The notes under the pieces were generated by a model. The model was not told the DNA's origin, ran no database searches, and saw only the letters and a list, made by a program, of their open reading frames with translations. Of a stretch of 64,000 nt of DNA, positions 38,591 through 51,014 are shown piece after piece. Position 1 is the stretch's first letter; every line of letters starts with the position of its first letter. Origin of the DNA: Tausonia pullulans (Eukaryota > Basidiomycota > Tremellomycetes > Cystofilobasidiales > Mrakiaceae); NCBI GenBank assembly GCA_951802195.1, contig OX637625.1:1178001-1242000 (forward strand). The letters are read 5' to 3'. A program made the position numbers and the translations under genes.

Positions 38591-38623
38591 GACTGGCGGC
38601 GGAAGTGAGGTTATTGGAAGCAA

Positions 38624-39735
38624 AGGGGCGGAACAAGGAGATGGGCAGAGAGCGAAGCGAATAGGTTGATGATGGAGCGAGAGAGCGAGGAGGGTTCTGG
38701 AAGAGGCGAAGGGTTTTCTGACTTGAGAAGGGCGAGACGAGGGATGGCTGAGATATGCGGTCGTTACTCACGGGGGAGAGCGAAGAGGGAGGGTGGCAAG
38801 CAAGGGAGAGAGTTGGCGAGCAAGAGACGAAGCAAAGCAGAAGACGGGGACCGGACTGCTGCAGGGAAACGAAGCAGAAGAAGCCAGGATGTTGGTTAAG
38901 AGAAGAAGAGGCAGAGCAGAAGAAGCAGAGAGGAAGAGGAAGAGAGGGAAAAGGGAGAAGAGGAAGAGGGAGAGACAAGCGGGGAGGAGAACATCCGAGA
39001 CAAGAAAGGGAGGGACTGGGCCCCTCCCTCACCACGGCCTTCCCGCGGTGAGACAGACAGACGGGCCGGCCGCGTTCTCCCCTCTCATCACAAAGTCAGG
39101 AATGCACTCATAGCCAAGAGAGAAAGACTCGCAGAGAAGATAGAATGCGGCATGAACTTGCATCGTAACGTCCTGCAGTCGCTCGCTTCGCTGCACAATG
39201 CGCCGCGCCGATCATCTCTTCTTCATCCTCTACGGGGCATGCGGGGCTGAACGATTGAACAATATCATCGGTGCCTTCGATGACTGCCGCATGTCTGAAT
39301 CATTGTCATTGGTCCGTCCTTTCGGCATCTTTCTCCTCCTTTTCTCCTTCATCATCCACACATCCAGCTGCACAAAGCCCAGCCCTGAACAACTGGATAA
39401 TGAATGAGTCTGTGTTCAAAATCGAAAATCGTCCTCCATCGCTGAACCGCTTTGTTTGTCCGCTTGCTTCCCTCTGGGGGAGGACTGTGAGCCGAGATGG
39501 ACGGCGCGCCGGAGAAACCCTTGCGCGCGCGACTCGGAAAACCACAATCCTGCCTGCAAATCCCCTCTCCAACTTGTGTCTCTTGCCTTTGGGCAGAAAC
39601 TATCAAAAGCAAAGTAATTACCCAGTCAGGGCGCAAGCACCCGCACACAGCTGGACGACCAGCTGCGGTCGTCCCTCCTAGTACCTTGGACCTCCTTCCA
39701 GCAGCTTCCCTGCCTCGCTTCCCACCTCTCGTCTT
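38624..39735. other. Intergenic with long purine tract
   Basis: About 1.1 kb. 38660-39010 is almost all purine on the + strand (GAAGAGGAAGAGGGAG-like), i.e. polypyrimidine upstream of the minus-strand gene. The remainder, 39010-39735, shows no supported gene. Confidence 0.55.
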
Positions 39736-42191
39736 TTATTCGGATCCGAGTCCCCCCGTTACATCCGCCTCAGTATCATGAACCGAAGCCGCGGGCGTTG
39801 AAGCCTTGACGGGAGTTCCCGCAGTCGTATCGGGGAGATGCAGCTCCTCGATGGGCAGAAGCGTGAGGAAGATGCACACAGCTCCGACCTACGAGAGGTC
39901 TTCCGTCAGCAGCGACTTGCGAAAAGGGTAGAGAGACGTTGAAGACAAGGAGGCGTCGAGGGAGATGAACTCACGACCTGGCAAGCGAAGACAACCTTGA
40001 GGGAGAGAGCCCACGCCGTCTGAGCCTCGAATTTGACGTCCTCCGGGAGAGTATGAATGTAGCTTGTCGATGCGAGGATTCGGCGGATGGTCTCTTCGGC
40101 ACCCGGGCCGATAATACGGGCGCGGAGGTTGGCCGCGAGGACATGCTGAGAGAGAGCAGATGTGAGAGAAACACCGAGAACTTGGCCCGTCGTGCGGAAG
40201 AGATAGGAGACTGAGGTGGACAGCAATTGAGTTACATTGAGGAAGGAGACTGCAGGAGAACACGACGGTCGCACCTCCGGTCGCGACAGCGATTTCATCT
40301 CTCTCCACGGAGGCGATGAGCGCCAGAAGCGTTGTCGTAAGCGTGATGGCCATTCCGAGTCCCGAGGGCACCATCGAGACGTAAAGGAGCCATTCCGGAG
40401 TGTCAAAATCCCTGTGACGAAGCATCAGAAGTGAGACTGGGTTTGAAAGCAAGAGCACGACCCACCAGTTGAAAAGGAGGACGGTGGCGCCGACAGTCCC
40501 AGCACCGCCGATGAGCTGGAGGTACCAGTAGCGGCCGGTCCGACGCATCCACCAGCCCGCGAAAAGGGAGCCAGTGGCGATGGAAATCGAGTTGGGGATA
40601 AGATGGGCGCTGTATCCGGCGGTTGGCGGTCAGCAAGAGCGTTGCGCGGAGCACAACAGATGTCACTAGAACCACGGACCCAGCGTTTCCGGCTGGGGGA
40701 GATCAGAATATAAATGTCAGGCCGTGAGACAGTTCACTAGAGACAGGGACAGACAGACCAGAAGTGAGCCTGACGGCCGTAAAGTACAGCGGTACGTTGT
40801 CTGCGGGGGAATCGGGTTGGTCGTCAATGAAAGTTATTATACTCATGAATCAAAAGGAAGGACTTACAGAGGATGGAGAAGGAGACGACGGCAAGAAGGA
40901 AGTTGTTCTGATAGCACAGGAGAGATGAGTCAGCTTGATTGACCAAAGAGACAGAACGAGAAGAGACAGACGCACGATCGCGACAAAGAGGGGCGTCCGC
41001 CGTTTGAGCATCGAGAACGGAAGTACAGGCTCGACGGCCCTGAGCTCGACAAAGACGAAGAGCGCGGTAAAGACGGCGCTGAGGATGGAAGCCAGTGTCA
41101 GCGCTGCGTGTAAGTCCGCAGGGGAGGATACAGTCGCGCACCTGATGACCAGGAGACCCCAAACCTTGAAATCAGCCCACGTAGCTCCCTCCGTTTGGAA
41201 GGAAAACCCAAGAAGCAATCCTCCAACGGCAACGACAAGGGTGAAGCTTCCAAGGGCGTCGATCCTAGCCCACTTCTTCCCGCTTGCAGCCCGCATAGCT
41301 TCGATGACGTTGGGCGGCTCCCGGATCTTGAGCCAGAGGATGAACAGCGCAGCGATGACGAGCGGAGCTTGGAGGAGGAACGCAGCTCGCCAACCGAGTG
41401 TGTCGGCAATCCAGCCTCCCAGGGGTCCGCCGACACCCGCGCCTGAGGGAAGAGGACCAGAAAGAAGAACGGTAGCATCAGCTCGTCTGCGTCGACGTTG
41501 AACGATCAACCAGATCCGAACCCAGTCCAAATAGAAGGTTGGTGAGCCCCTGGTAGAGACCGCGTTCTTTGAGAGATACTAGGTCCGAGACGATTACTGA
41601 GTTGACCACTGCCAAGCCACCTCCGCCCATTCCGGCGAGGGCACGAGCGGCAATGAGCTGCGTCCTAAAGGAGACAAAGGACTTGTATGTCAGAATGAAC
41701 GTTGATTCATAGAGTGACTCGAGAGTCAACTCACATGTTCGTACATAGCCCGCAAAGACACGTCCCAAATCCGAAAAGACCAGCCGCCGTGAGGGCCGCT
41801 CCCCGCCTCCCAATGATACCACAGAGCCGACCGTAACATGGAGTAAAGCAGCAGACTGAAAGGAGGTAGGACGCTCCGATCCAGCCACTCGAGTTCATGG
41901 AGTCGAAGGAGGAGCCTGATAGAAAGATAAGGGAGCCTTCAGTGACTTCGTGCTACATGACGTTAGACGACCGTACTGACCGATGGAGCTGGTCAGCGTA
42001 GCCACGATCGTGCTATCGAGAGACGCTGTGAAGGAAAGTATCCAGAGGCCAGCAAGCAGCCAGCGAAAGTCCCAATCACTCATCCCGAGTCGCTCTTGAT
42101 GAACGACGGCCGTCGGCGATTCAGCACGCCATGTCGCGTCGGGCTGAGGCGGCACATCGGCGAGGAGCGGAGTGCGTTCAAAGGCGGTCAT
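39736..42191 (-). CDS. MFS transporter, Fnx1/VBA-like (DHA2 type)
   Basis: Spliced membrane protein with many introns. The start MTAFERTPLLADVPP (42191) gives a cytosolic N-terminus with an acidic-dileucine-like ERTPLL typical of vacuolar sorting. First span WLLAGLWILSFTASLDSTIV contains the DHA2 LDxTIV signature. Then IAARALAGMGGGGLAVVNSV, SDLVSLKERGLYQGLTNLLF, and the antiporter motif C stretch GAGVGGPLGGWIADTLGWRA followed by AFLLQAPLVIAALFILWLKI. These blocks resemble the fission-yeast Fnx1 and budding-yeast Vba vacuolar basic amino-acid transporters, so vacuolar amino-acid uptake is the likely role; drug export is the alternative. The C-terminus reads VGAVCIFLTLLPIEELHLPD and ends at 39736-39738. 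Exon boundaries are approximate. Confidence 0.82.
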
Positions 42192-42463
42192 CTGTTCCTC
42201 TAGATACGGTGCTGTCCAATATAGGATAGCGTAGGGCAGATGAGCTAAGAGAGACGTCGACAACGGGGATAGTGGTTACAAGATAGGGTGTGCTCCCCCG
42301 CCCTTTTTCGTTCCCTCCCCTCGGCCGAGCCAACTTGACTCGGACTTGACCGACAATGAGCGGCGGTCTCTTGCCCGCGGGGCTATCTTCTCAACGACGT
42401 TGCGATCGCCGAACATCGGATAAAGAAAGAGAAAGAGGTACAGACAGAGCAAGCACGCAAGAT

Positions 42464-44170
42464 TCATCCCTCAAAGCCCCGACCGCCATGCATCCGCTTC
42501 CCGCTCTTGACCCTCGCCATGACGTCCGCCTTGGGATTCAGATACAGCGGCAGGATCTCCTCTACCGGCGTCAAAACCTCGTCCTTCGTCTTGGGCTTGG
42601 GCGGTGGGGCCGATGAGGGCGCTTCGGGTGGGGGGAACGCAGCGAGGAGCTGAGCGAAGGAAGCGTGCGTCTCAGGATCTGGGTTGGGGTCGACAATGTT
42701 GTCCTTCTTCAGCTGGGCAATCTGTTGAACGGGCGGTCAGCGAGGACGTCTGCAAGTGACCGCAGGAGATCATCGACGTGCCTGAGAGCGTGTGACGGTG
42801 AAGATGTTCTCCGGGAGCTTCTCTAGAAAGAAGCCCTGGATCATGCCCACGAAGAAGGGCATGCTCAGGATGGGTCGCGATTTCTCGGAGTACCTGAGCG
42901 TAAGCTCCATGAGCTCCCTGTATGTATAGACTGGATGGACGGCATCAGAATGACAACTGGAAACATTGAACTGTTCAGCACCACTCACCCTTCGGTCCGC
43001 CAGCCTCAATAATTTTTCCAGCCGCCATCTTCTCGACCTCAAGGTCTCCTCGCGAGAGGATCTCAACAGCGCGGGCGATGTCTCCAGCGTAGACCTTGGC
43101 CGAGAGATATGTGAGTGGCGGTCTCAAACAACGAGGAAGTAACTCACCGGCTGGAACTTGGACTTTCCGCCGCCGAAGACGGGAAGGAAGGGAAGGTAGG
43201 CAGCGAGCTTGGAGAACCTCTGGGGAAAAGACGTGAACAAACGTCATTGAGCCAGTCGCCGCGTATCATGATCAACAGGAACACACCGTAAAAAAGCCAT
43301 CGCCGGGCCCAAACACCAAACTGGGACCTGAAATTGGCATCGCGAATCAACTGCAAAGCTTAATTCGCATGTCGATGATTAGGACGCACGAATAATGGTG
43401 GCATCCGGCGACTGAGCGTGGACCGCCCACTCCCCCTTGCCCTTTGTCCGCCAGCTGCAAAAGCATTGTCAGAGAAGGTGGCTGGCTCATGACAGGACTC
43501 GGAGAGTCGGGCGCACTAATCGATATGCGAAGTACCGTCGGCGCCAATGGCGCTGATGTGCACGAGCTTCGCCCCAGCTTTCCGGGAGGCGCGCGCGAGC
43601 TGGAGTCCATCAAGATCAGCTACTGTAGGTTGGAAACATGTTCTGGTCAACTTGGGGACGTACGTTCTCCGCTCCGATCCACTGCACGGCCTCGAACTTT
43701 TCCGGGCTGCCGTGCATGATCCTGATTCGGGCGCGAGGGCGAGCCAGTCAGTCTTGCGCCGTTAGCCCAATAGCCCGACGGCAAGGGCAGCTCACCCAAC
43801 AAGATTCACCACTGTCGAGGCGCCCTGGACGACCTCTGCGAGACTTCGCTCGTCTCCGGAAATATCCACGCCGGCTTTGGGCTCGAGGATCTGGGCTCCC
43901 AGGTGCTTGAGCTTGGAGTGGACAGCGGCCGGGTTTCGGGACGCGAGGAGCACTGTATTGGAGGAGGAAGAGGCGACCAGTGTCTTGGCAATGTAGGAGG
44001 CTCTAGGAACACGAGCGAGATTAGAAAGGAACGCGTCAGACGAATGCGCCAGGTGAGGGAAGAACGAAGGGGCAAGGAGGGCCCGCATACAGGAAGCCGG
44101 CGCCGACGATGACGGTCTTATTCTTAGGAGAGGCGCCCGGGCGTGCTGAGAAGGGAGAACTTGAGGACAT
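42464..44170 (-). CDS. Mitochondrial atypical SDR, Coq11/NDUFA9-like
   Basis: Spliced gene. Start MSSSSPFSARPGASPKNKTV (44170), then VIVGAGFL joined across an intron to ASYIAKTLVASSSSNTVLLA, a Rossmann beta-alpha-beta with a GxGF glycine motif. Further: GDERSLAEVVQGASTVVNLV, KLVHISAIGAD, then PDATIIRASLIFGPGDGFF, VYAGDIARAVEILSRGD, PFFVGMIQGFFLEKLPENIF, TVTRSQIAQLKKDNIVD. This block order is that of the NDUFA9 family of extended SDRs that lost catalysis; the single-domain layout and the LEKLP/LKKDNIV end resemble the yeast Coq11 branch (ubiquinone synthesis) more than the complex I subunit. Localisation is inferred from family. It is divergent from the next gene across about 250 bp, a probable shared promoter. 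Confidence 0.75.
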
Positions 44171-44418
44171 GATGATGGTTTGGAAACAGGCCGATCGATG
44201 GCGGATGAGCTCCCATTTTGCTCACCCTTGCTCGGTCGACCCCGGACGTCGCCGATGAGGCCGCTGACCTTCCTCATCCCCCGGCGTCTCACTTACCGAG
44301 GGCCCATTTACCGAGGGCCCGTCTCTCATCTCTCTCTTTCCGACGCCCATCTTCTCCCTTCTCGCCTCTCACTCAGGCTACTCCCTCCCACCTCAGAAAT
44401 CCATCCTTACCAGCACTC

Positions 44419-46249
44419 ATGAGCAACTCTATCCCGAACCTCACGTCTTCGTCCCTCTTCTCCGTCTCCAACAAGATTGTCCTTGTCAGTTCTCCTTGGC
44501 CTTGTTACACCGAGCTCCAAGAGTCCAGGACTGAAAAGTGCCTTCCCCAGGTCACGGGAGGCTCCTCTGGCCTTGGCCTCGCGATGGCCACCAGTTTTGT
44601 CGAGAATGGCGCAAAGGGTCAGTTGGCCCTTTGACCCGAAGCCGGACAGCATCAGCAGTGACAGCACTGGAGCGGATCTTGGACCCCCGGGCTGGTTGCC
44701 TTTCGCTGCTATTTGTGTACTTTTCAGACTGACAACCCCACATGGGCTCAGTCTACATCGCGGCCCGCAAGAAAGCTGCCCTCGACTCTGTCGCCCAGCA
44801 GCTCAATGCCCTCCGGCCAGGCTCGTGCGTTGCCATCGTTTCCGACCTAAAGGACAAGGCAGGATGCGATGCACTTGCCAAGGAGATCTCTAGTAAGGAA
44901 TCAAAACTTGACGTGTGAGTTCCATGAAATGAGCAATGCATGAGGATACTCTGCGCTGATGCTTCAATATCTCCCACTCGGCGTTGTGACAAGTCTCGTC
45001 AACAACTCGGGAATGGCCTGGTGAGTCGCTCAACTTGCTGTCCGTGCCTTTTCATTGCTAACTCACTGTGATTCCGCTCCCGGCAGGGGCGGCCCGCTCG
45101 TGGACGTCAGTTCGTCGTGTGCATGATTCAAGGTCCTCAAGGAGCTGAACCGACCCTTTCACGTCCCAGTTCCCGGAGAAAGACGGCTGGGACCGTGTCA
45201 TGGGCACCAATGTCAAGAGGTAGGATACAGATAGAAGTTTCAATCCTTACTGCTGATCGCCTACTGAGAAATGTATCCCGCAGCATCTTCTACGTTACCA
45301 CTGCGCTCCTCCCTCTTCTCACCAAAGACGCCGACGCCATCAGTGAGCCCTTTCAATCCTACGATGTCACCTCTTGGGACTGAGAAATTGATCCTCTCTC
45401 AGATCCTGCGAGCGTCATCAACATTTCCTCGATCTTCGGTATCCTCACAGACGTCAGTGCGCAGCGAACTCGCCTCCTTGATGCCTAGCTACTGACCTGT
45501 TCCCCTGAACCTCGGATAGGCCGACGCGGGAGGCATGGGGAAGAAGGACTTTGGCTCCTACTCCTGTAAGCGACTAGATATGGCAAGGCCTCCTTTTCGG
45601 TGACGAATGTCCCTTAAAATTCCTCCCTATAGATGCGGCATCGAAGGCGGCTGCGAACCACATCTCTCGGGTTCTTGCGGCTTCGCTCGCCGGCCGACAT
45701 GTCAATGTCAACGCGTATGTGGGCTACTATGATTTTTCCCTCGTCGCCTACCAGCAAGCTGACTTGATTGCCTTGTCCACGTGTCTCCCAGCATCGCTCC
45801 CGGAAGTGCGTCATGTTCCCGTCGTCAACTCTCTACCCAGCTAGTCACTGACGACGAAGACCACTTTGTTCCATATAGTCTTCCCAACCAACATGACTCG
45901 CCACTCCATATCGAAGAAGGCGGGTGAGCCCGGAAGCCCTGTCGACGTCCAGCCGACCGGCCGACTTGGCACCCCTGAAGGTCCGCTGTGTCTTTCCTTG
46001 ACACGCTCGCCATGCCTCACTCTGTCTGACGCCTGGGGTCTCCCATGTAGACATCGCTGGAACGGCCGTGTTCCTGGCTTCTCGGGCTGCCTCGGTTCGT
46101 CGTCTTCGAGTCTGGATGGCCTCTTCTGTTTGTCATTGGCTTATGATCTTACGGGTGGGTTTTCAAAGCACATCACCGGACAAATCATCGCCCTCGACGG
46201 CGGGTATCTCCTCGGCGTCGCAGGCAAGGAGACTAAGTCCAAGCTCTGA
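44419..46249 (+). CDS. Short-chain dehydrogenase/reductase (classical SDR)
   Basis: Spliced into eight or nine exons. Start MSNSIPNLTSSSLFSVSNKI (44419). All classical SDR marks are visible: cofactor motif TGGSSGLG (about 44556), NNSG (45001) in place of NNAG, catalytic Ser in INISSIFGIL (about 45420), and YAASKAAANHISRVLAASLA with Tyr and Lys of YxxxK (about 45633), then NVNAIAPGIFPTNMTR. The C-terminus GQIIALDGGYLLGVAGKETK is the usual beta-strand G end. Length about 290 residues, normal for the family. A Rossmann fold using NAD(P)H; the substrate cannot be read from sequence, and the subfamily is shared by sugar, sorbose and 3-oxoacyl reductases. Cytosolic by default, no signal peptide. 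Confidence 0.85.
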
Positions 46250-46950
46250 AACATCTTATTCAACTTGGGACTATACACATTGTATTCAAAGACTCCGGCG
46301 GAATGTGGTGACGAACGAACGTCGGACGACGTCTTCAGATGAAAGTCACGACAGAGTGGAGGATAACCGCCAGGTGAAGCTAGAAATGCACAGGACACGG
46401 TGAGAAGGGCCCCTCAGGTGCACTTCGATCATCGAAGGTGGTAGACGATCTGAGGGCTGGCCAATTGGAAGTGTCATCAGAGGTTCAAGTCCTTGCACGC
46501 AACAGCAACGAGCGGCGCCAGACACTACAGGATTGACCGTGTCTGTGCGTGAGCCGCTAAAGAGAGAAACAGAGGCGAGGTATATAGGAGGGCACGAAGC
46601 GAATGGTCAATTGAGAGCCTAATGGAGGAAGGTGAAATGGCCAGAGAATCAATAAGGGACTGGGACGGCGACCGATCAGATCGAACGTGGAAACGTTGCA
46701 CCGTCGCAGCATGGATGGAGGACTCACCCATCGTGTAAAGAGGAGGACAAAATTGTAGCGAGAGGAGGAGCTAGCGCGACTCATAAGCGCGTGCCAGAGT
46801 TTCGACATCCTACTCCAGCTAACATATGTACTGGCCCCCCTCGATGAAGTCAGCGAGGAGATCCCAGAACGGCCGCTCCGTGTCGTTTCGAGGATCCTTA
46901 TATCTCTGGTCGTCAGACAGAGATTTTATTATAATTATAGCTAATAGCCT
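46250..46950. other. Intergenic, only doubtful exons
   Basis: About 700 bp. A minus-strand frame starting MSKLWHALMSRASSSSRYNF (46808) runs into a GTGAGT donor, but no convincing next exon follows. A tRNA-like stretch near 46420-46500 fails on pairing. AT-rich bases lie at 46925-46950. Confidence 0.4.
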
Positions 46951-47323
46951 CTATCTCAAGGTGGATAATGAGCTGCATGTGTTTTGGGCGCCAGAGTCGA
47001 GATGGTCCTCAATCCAGGCGTGGTCGAAGGAGACGTGCTCGGCCGCGGATGGAGCGAAAGCGACCTCCTGGATCCAATCACAATGCCAATTTTCCTCGAT
47101 CTGTTGGAACAGGAGGCCTCCAGAGCGGTTTGGAAGTGTTGTCCAGTTGTTCGGTGCACGATGGAGTTAAACCAAAGAAGAGGAGAGCGAGCTCGCGGAA
47201 CGCGTGCGGAATGAGGAGGAGACTCGACATGCCGGAGAACGGTCTGGAGGATGATGTGTCACCATCGAAGGCAATAATGAGCTTGTGGTGATGGGGGTCA
47301 ATGGGCATTTGGGCGCGAGGCAT
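46951..47323 (-). CDS. Possible small hypothetical protein, two exons
   Basis: Weakly supported. Exon 1 MPRAQMPIDPHHHKLIIAFD (47323, or 47308) to RELALLFFG; a candidate 55-nt intron (GTTTAACT to GGAG) would join it to LLFQQIEENWHCDWIQEVAF and AEHVSFDHAWIEDHLDSGAQ, ending at TAG 46951-46953. The second exon has a gene-like composition, but the donor is poor and I recognise no family. It could instead be an exon of a longer gene. Confidence 0.3.
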
Positions 47324-47468
47324 GATGGAGGTTGGGAGAGAGAATGGCCGTAGGGACGACACGTTGGTCCGGGCGCTCAAAGACGCGTCCACTCCTCGAC
47401 GCGCCTCCCTCCACTCTCCCACCAACGCCGATCACACCGAATCAGCAGTCATTCCGTCCCTCCGTCTC

Positions 47469-49593
47469 ATGAACACGGCGCACATTACGTCCTCCCGATC
47501 ATCCGATGCTGCCGGTCTTTCTGTGTCCTCGTCCAGAGGACGTCTTGCATCCGGCCTGCGACTGCTTTGGCGTGGAGCGTTTGAGTTTGAGGACGGTGCG
47601 GTGCTCGATGGTGAGTCCCGGAGGCCCTTCATTACTCAAAGAGAGATGAAAGCTTGAATGGTCGTGACTTGTCGCTTCTGCGAGGCTGGTAGGGCAGAGA
47701 TCCCGCGAAAGGACACATCAGGCTGACGAAAGTCCGAACGCGTCCAGGCATCGCCTTCATATCGCACCTCTCATTTCCAGCTCCAGTCTCGTCCTCCAAG
47801 CACCTGTATGGATATCCTTTCCCGAGAACTGGACCCGTCGCCTCGACCTCGGCGTTCTCCCGGTCCGAGAACGCGTTTGCCCCTTCGCCCTTGACGACTG
47901 CTTCGGTCGCGCCCATGAGCCCGTCCACGAAGCCTCTAGCAGCATCAACTGTGACGACGGCGGCAGTCAATAATCCGGCACTCGATTCCAAGCTCAAGCC
48001 TAAACGAGCTGTGCTGTATTCTTCCAGGCCCGAGACGGGGTCATCATCGAGATCTCCAACCTGTGAGCTGCCTTCTCGCGACCACTGAGGAAAACCGCCA
48101 CCCTTCTCTTCTCCCCCTGACGCGGCTCCTCCTTGATAGCATCTCCTGGCTTCGCCGAGACGTCACCATCCTTGTTCACACTCTCGCCCTCCATCGACGT
48201 CGAAATCTCTCTCGCACTCGAGTCCCTCAAGGGGAGACCGAGTATCAGCTTTCGCAAGACGGTCCGGATTGGTGGCGATGCTGAGTCTTGGGACTCGCCA
48301 GAAGGGACCATCGAGGGCGAGGGAGGAGTGCGTCTGTGAGTGCTCGTCCTCTGTCATCTCGCGTAGCTTGTCTATTTGGCCTATGACACATCTTCTGGTC
48401 AGGTATACCGATCCCAAGTGCCCGCTCGTCCTTAATTTTATTCGGCGCCAGCTCTTATCAAAAGAGCCCATCGTCGATGCCCACGGACGGACCACTGTCG
48501 GCCTGCTCGTCAGTCTCGGAGACGAGAGCGTTGGTAAGTTTAGCTCATCCTTCACGACCGTCATGCCAGTCTGATCATCGTTGCCCCACCACAGACTCGT
48601 CCAGCTTCATCATATACGGTCGTGCACCGTCATCTTTACAGTCTTCGCCCTCTTTAACGTCATCGCCCCTCTTCTCCACCCTCCCACAACTACTCACTCT
48701 CCACGTCGCCCGCTGGAACTCTACCCCACCAGCCCCGACACCACCACCACCTCGTCCAGACGATCCGGCCCCACGAAGGCCTCCGCCAGTCTCGCTCGCC
48801 ATGGGCCTCTCCCTCAAAGGTCGCCCGTCAACGAGCCGTTCTGGTGGGATCCCCATCCTCTCCGGATCGTTGTTGCCCTCTTCCTTGGCGCCTTCGAGCA
48901 AGCGGAGCCTCGCTCCGACAACGACCTCCGAAAATGCCTCTGGCAGCGTCACGAAGAAGCCCAAGCTTGCGCCAGTTGCCAGCTTTGGCGGAAAGCCTTC
49001 TTCTGTTTTCTCCAGAAGCAAGGCGCTCAGTCCAGCCGGAGAGGAAGAAGAAGAAGAGACACAGACAGAGGAAGAAGTCTCTGGCAGTGGCGACGTCGAC
49101 ATGGAGAGCAAGAACATGGGGTCAATGCCGCTGGTCGATATGCCGGATAGAGCGCGTCCGCCGATGATGGAGGCCAAGCCGGCTCGGCCTGGAATTTTAG
49201 CTAGCGAAGCTGTACTAGCGACCGGGAGCGCGCACAAGAAGATGGGTTCGCAGGAAGCGGACAACAAGGCGGTTGGTCCTTTCCTCCCCGTTCCCCGAGC
49301 ACTCACTGAATAGAAATTCAGATCATCAAGCAGGTAGCCATGTCGTGCCTAACTGAAAAAGGTCTCCCAAAGGATGACCCTCAGTTCAAAGAAGTCTGGA
49401 ATTGGGTCGTGCGTGGCACCGCCTTTGCCTTCGTGAGTCGGAGTCGCTTACATCTGAGATGCATTGCTGGACTGACCATCCACGACAGCGCGAGATCATT
49501 GCCCTCAAGCCGCTACCGGTGTTCCAGCTCAGTCAGATCGTCTTTTCTCACATTGACTTGTACCTTCCATCCTCGGCGGTGGCGGCGGCTTAG
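47469..49593 (+). CDS. Probable Sld7-like replication protein
   Basis: Spliced gene, about six introns, start MNTAHITSSRSSDAAGLSVS (47469; the frame is open to an earlier ATG at 47301). The order is a folded N-terminal region (LRLLWRGAFEFEDGAVLD, then SSSKHLYGYPFPRTG), a middle with LYTDPKCPLVLNFIRRQL and VGLLVSLGDESV, a long disordered Ser/Pro segment with TKKPKLAPVAS as a possible nuclear signal and an acidic EEEEEETQTEEE run, and a compact C-terminal helical domain: IIKQVAMSCLTEKGLPKDDP, FKEVWNWVVRGTAFAFREII, LSQIVFSHIDLYLP. The last block resembles the C-terminal helical domain of Sld7, the Sld3 partner that helps fire replication origins. The match is by pattern only, so the function is a proposal. 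Confidence 0.5.
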
Positions 49594-49860
49594 TGCGCGC
49601 GCGTACCAGCATCTATGCGGAAAATGCCAATGACAGGAAAGAGGGCAGAGAACTGGAGGACGACTTAAACGATACTCATGGTCTAACGAGAGAGACTCCC
49701 TTCTTGCTGTGGAAGCATGATCCCATTCGCTTGACGACGGTGTCACTGCTAGCCCAAGGCTTGAGACGCGAGCCAGATGAAGGCGAGGGGCGAGCGAGAG
49801 GTCGGACTCTGACATCCACCGCGCCTCGTTCCATCTCGCTCTCCTCATCCGGCTCTCACG

Positions 49861-51014
49861 ATGGTCAGCCCTCCCTCCTCCCGAGAGCTCTCACGGTTCT
49901 CATCATCTGCTTTGCTTCCCCTTCTAGGCCAACCTTTCGCTCTATTCCGCCACGTGCCTCATTGTCCTCGACGCGGAGGGTCAGCGCGTCGTCGCCAAGT
50001 ACTGGAACCCGCCCCACCAGCCGTCGTTCATTGGCGGTGGCTCGGCGACGCCTAGCACGCTCGCGGGAAACCCCTACGCAACGTTGAAGGAGCAGCGGGC
50101 GTTTGAAAAGAGCGTCGCGGAGAAAACAAGGAAGGGTCTTGGTGCGTGTCTTGTCTCCCTTAGATCTCGCTCTCGGTCGGAGGAGGTGGCCTGGTTGGCC
50201 AGTCGCCTTTCAACGTGTGCTCGCGTCGTTGTATGCTTGCCACAGTCTCACAAAGCCTCTGGCCCGATCTGGTGCGAGACGCGTCCTTGACAAAGTTGGG
50301 CTTGAGCTATCGCTCTCGCGCTCCGACCTTCTGTGCCAGCCAGCCAACTCGCCGATACGCGTCTGTCTCTCCCGCCCGGCCGGCTGTATTGACACTGTGT
50401 CTGTCTCTCCCAGCCGACATCCTCCTCATCCCTCCTACCTCGATCTGCCTCACGAAGACCTCGACGGACCTTACCTTCCACCTGGTTGGACCGACGACGG
50501 AGAACGAGCTCATGCTGCACGCCGCGCTTTCGGCATTCCACGACGCCGTCGGCCTCCTCCTCAAGGGCAACGTCGAGAAGCGCTCGGTACTTGAGAACCT
50601 TGATCTCGTCATGCTTGCTCTCGACGAGACCATCGACGACGGGTGAGTGCGATATCCTCCTCCGGTCTCGGCGGGCGCGCATTCTGCTTTGCGCCGAGAG
50701 AGCCATTGAAGCCGCAGCGACGTGGCTCGTCGAGATCCTTCCAGGCCTGGTGTCTGACGAAGATCTGTGCTCTCATCAGAATCATCCTGGAGACGGACGC
50801 TGTCGCGATCGCGTCGCGAGTGTCTCGGCCAAAGGCGGACACGGCTGGCGAGATCGTCATCAACGAGCAGACCATCTTGTCGGCATGTGAGTCGCTCGCG
50901 CGTACCCTCGTTGGTCTCGGTGTATTTCCCGGTTCCGGACTGACCAGTCATCCATCTGCGACTCTAGACTCAACTCTCAAGGAGCGGCTGGGAAAGCAGA
51001 TCGCACAGTTCTGA
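49861..51014 (+). CDS. RET3: Coatomer subunit zeta
   Basis: Zeta-COP, a small subunit of the COPI coat that carries cargo from Golgi to ER. The first exon is just the start codon ATG (49861-49863), followed at once by an intron; exon 2 gives ANLSLYSATCLIVLDAEGQR and VVAKYWNPPHQPSFIGGG, the longin-like fold start. Then FEKSVAEKTRKG, and after an intron ADILLIPPTSICLTKTSTDL, TFHLVGPTTENELMLHAALS, VGLLLKGNVEKRSVLENLDL, VMLALDETIDDG, and last ETDAVAIASRVS and STLKERLGKQIAQF with TGA at 51012-51014. Length about 200 residues, normal for the family. Five or so introns. Confidence 0.92.

Noticed and set aside
46419-46500. tRNA-like sequence with GGTAGA and GGTTCAAGTCC
   Set aside because: The T-stem has a mispair, no acceptable anticodon stem can be drawn, and the D-arm is abnormal.
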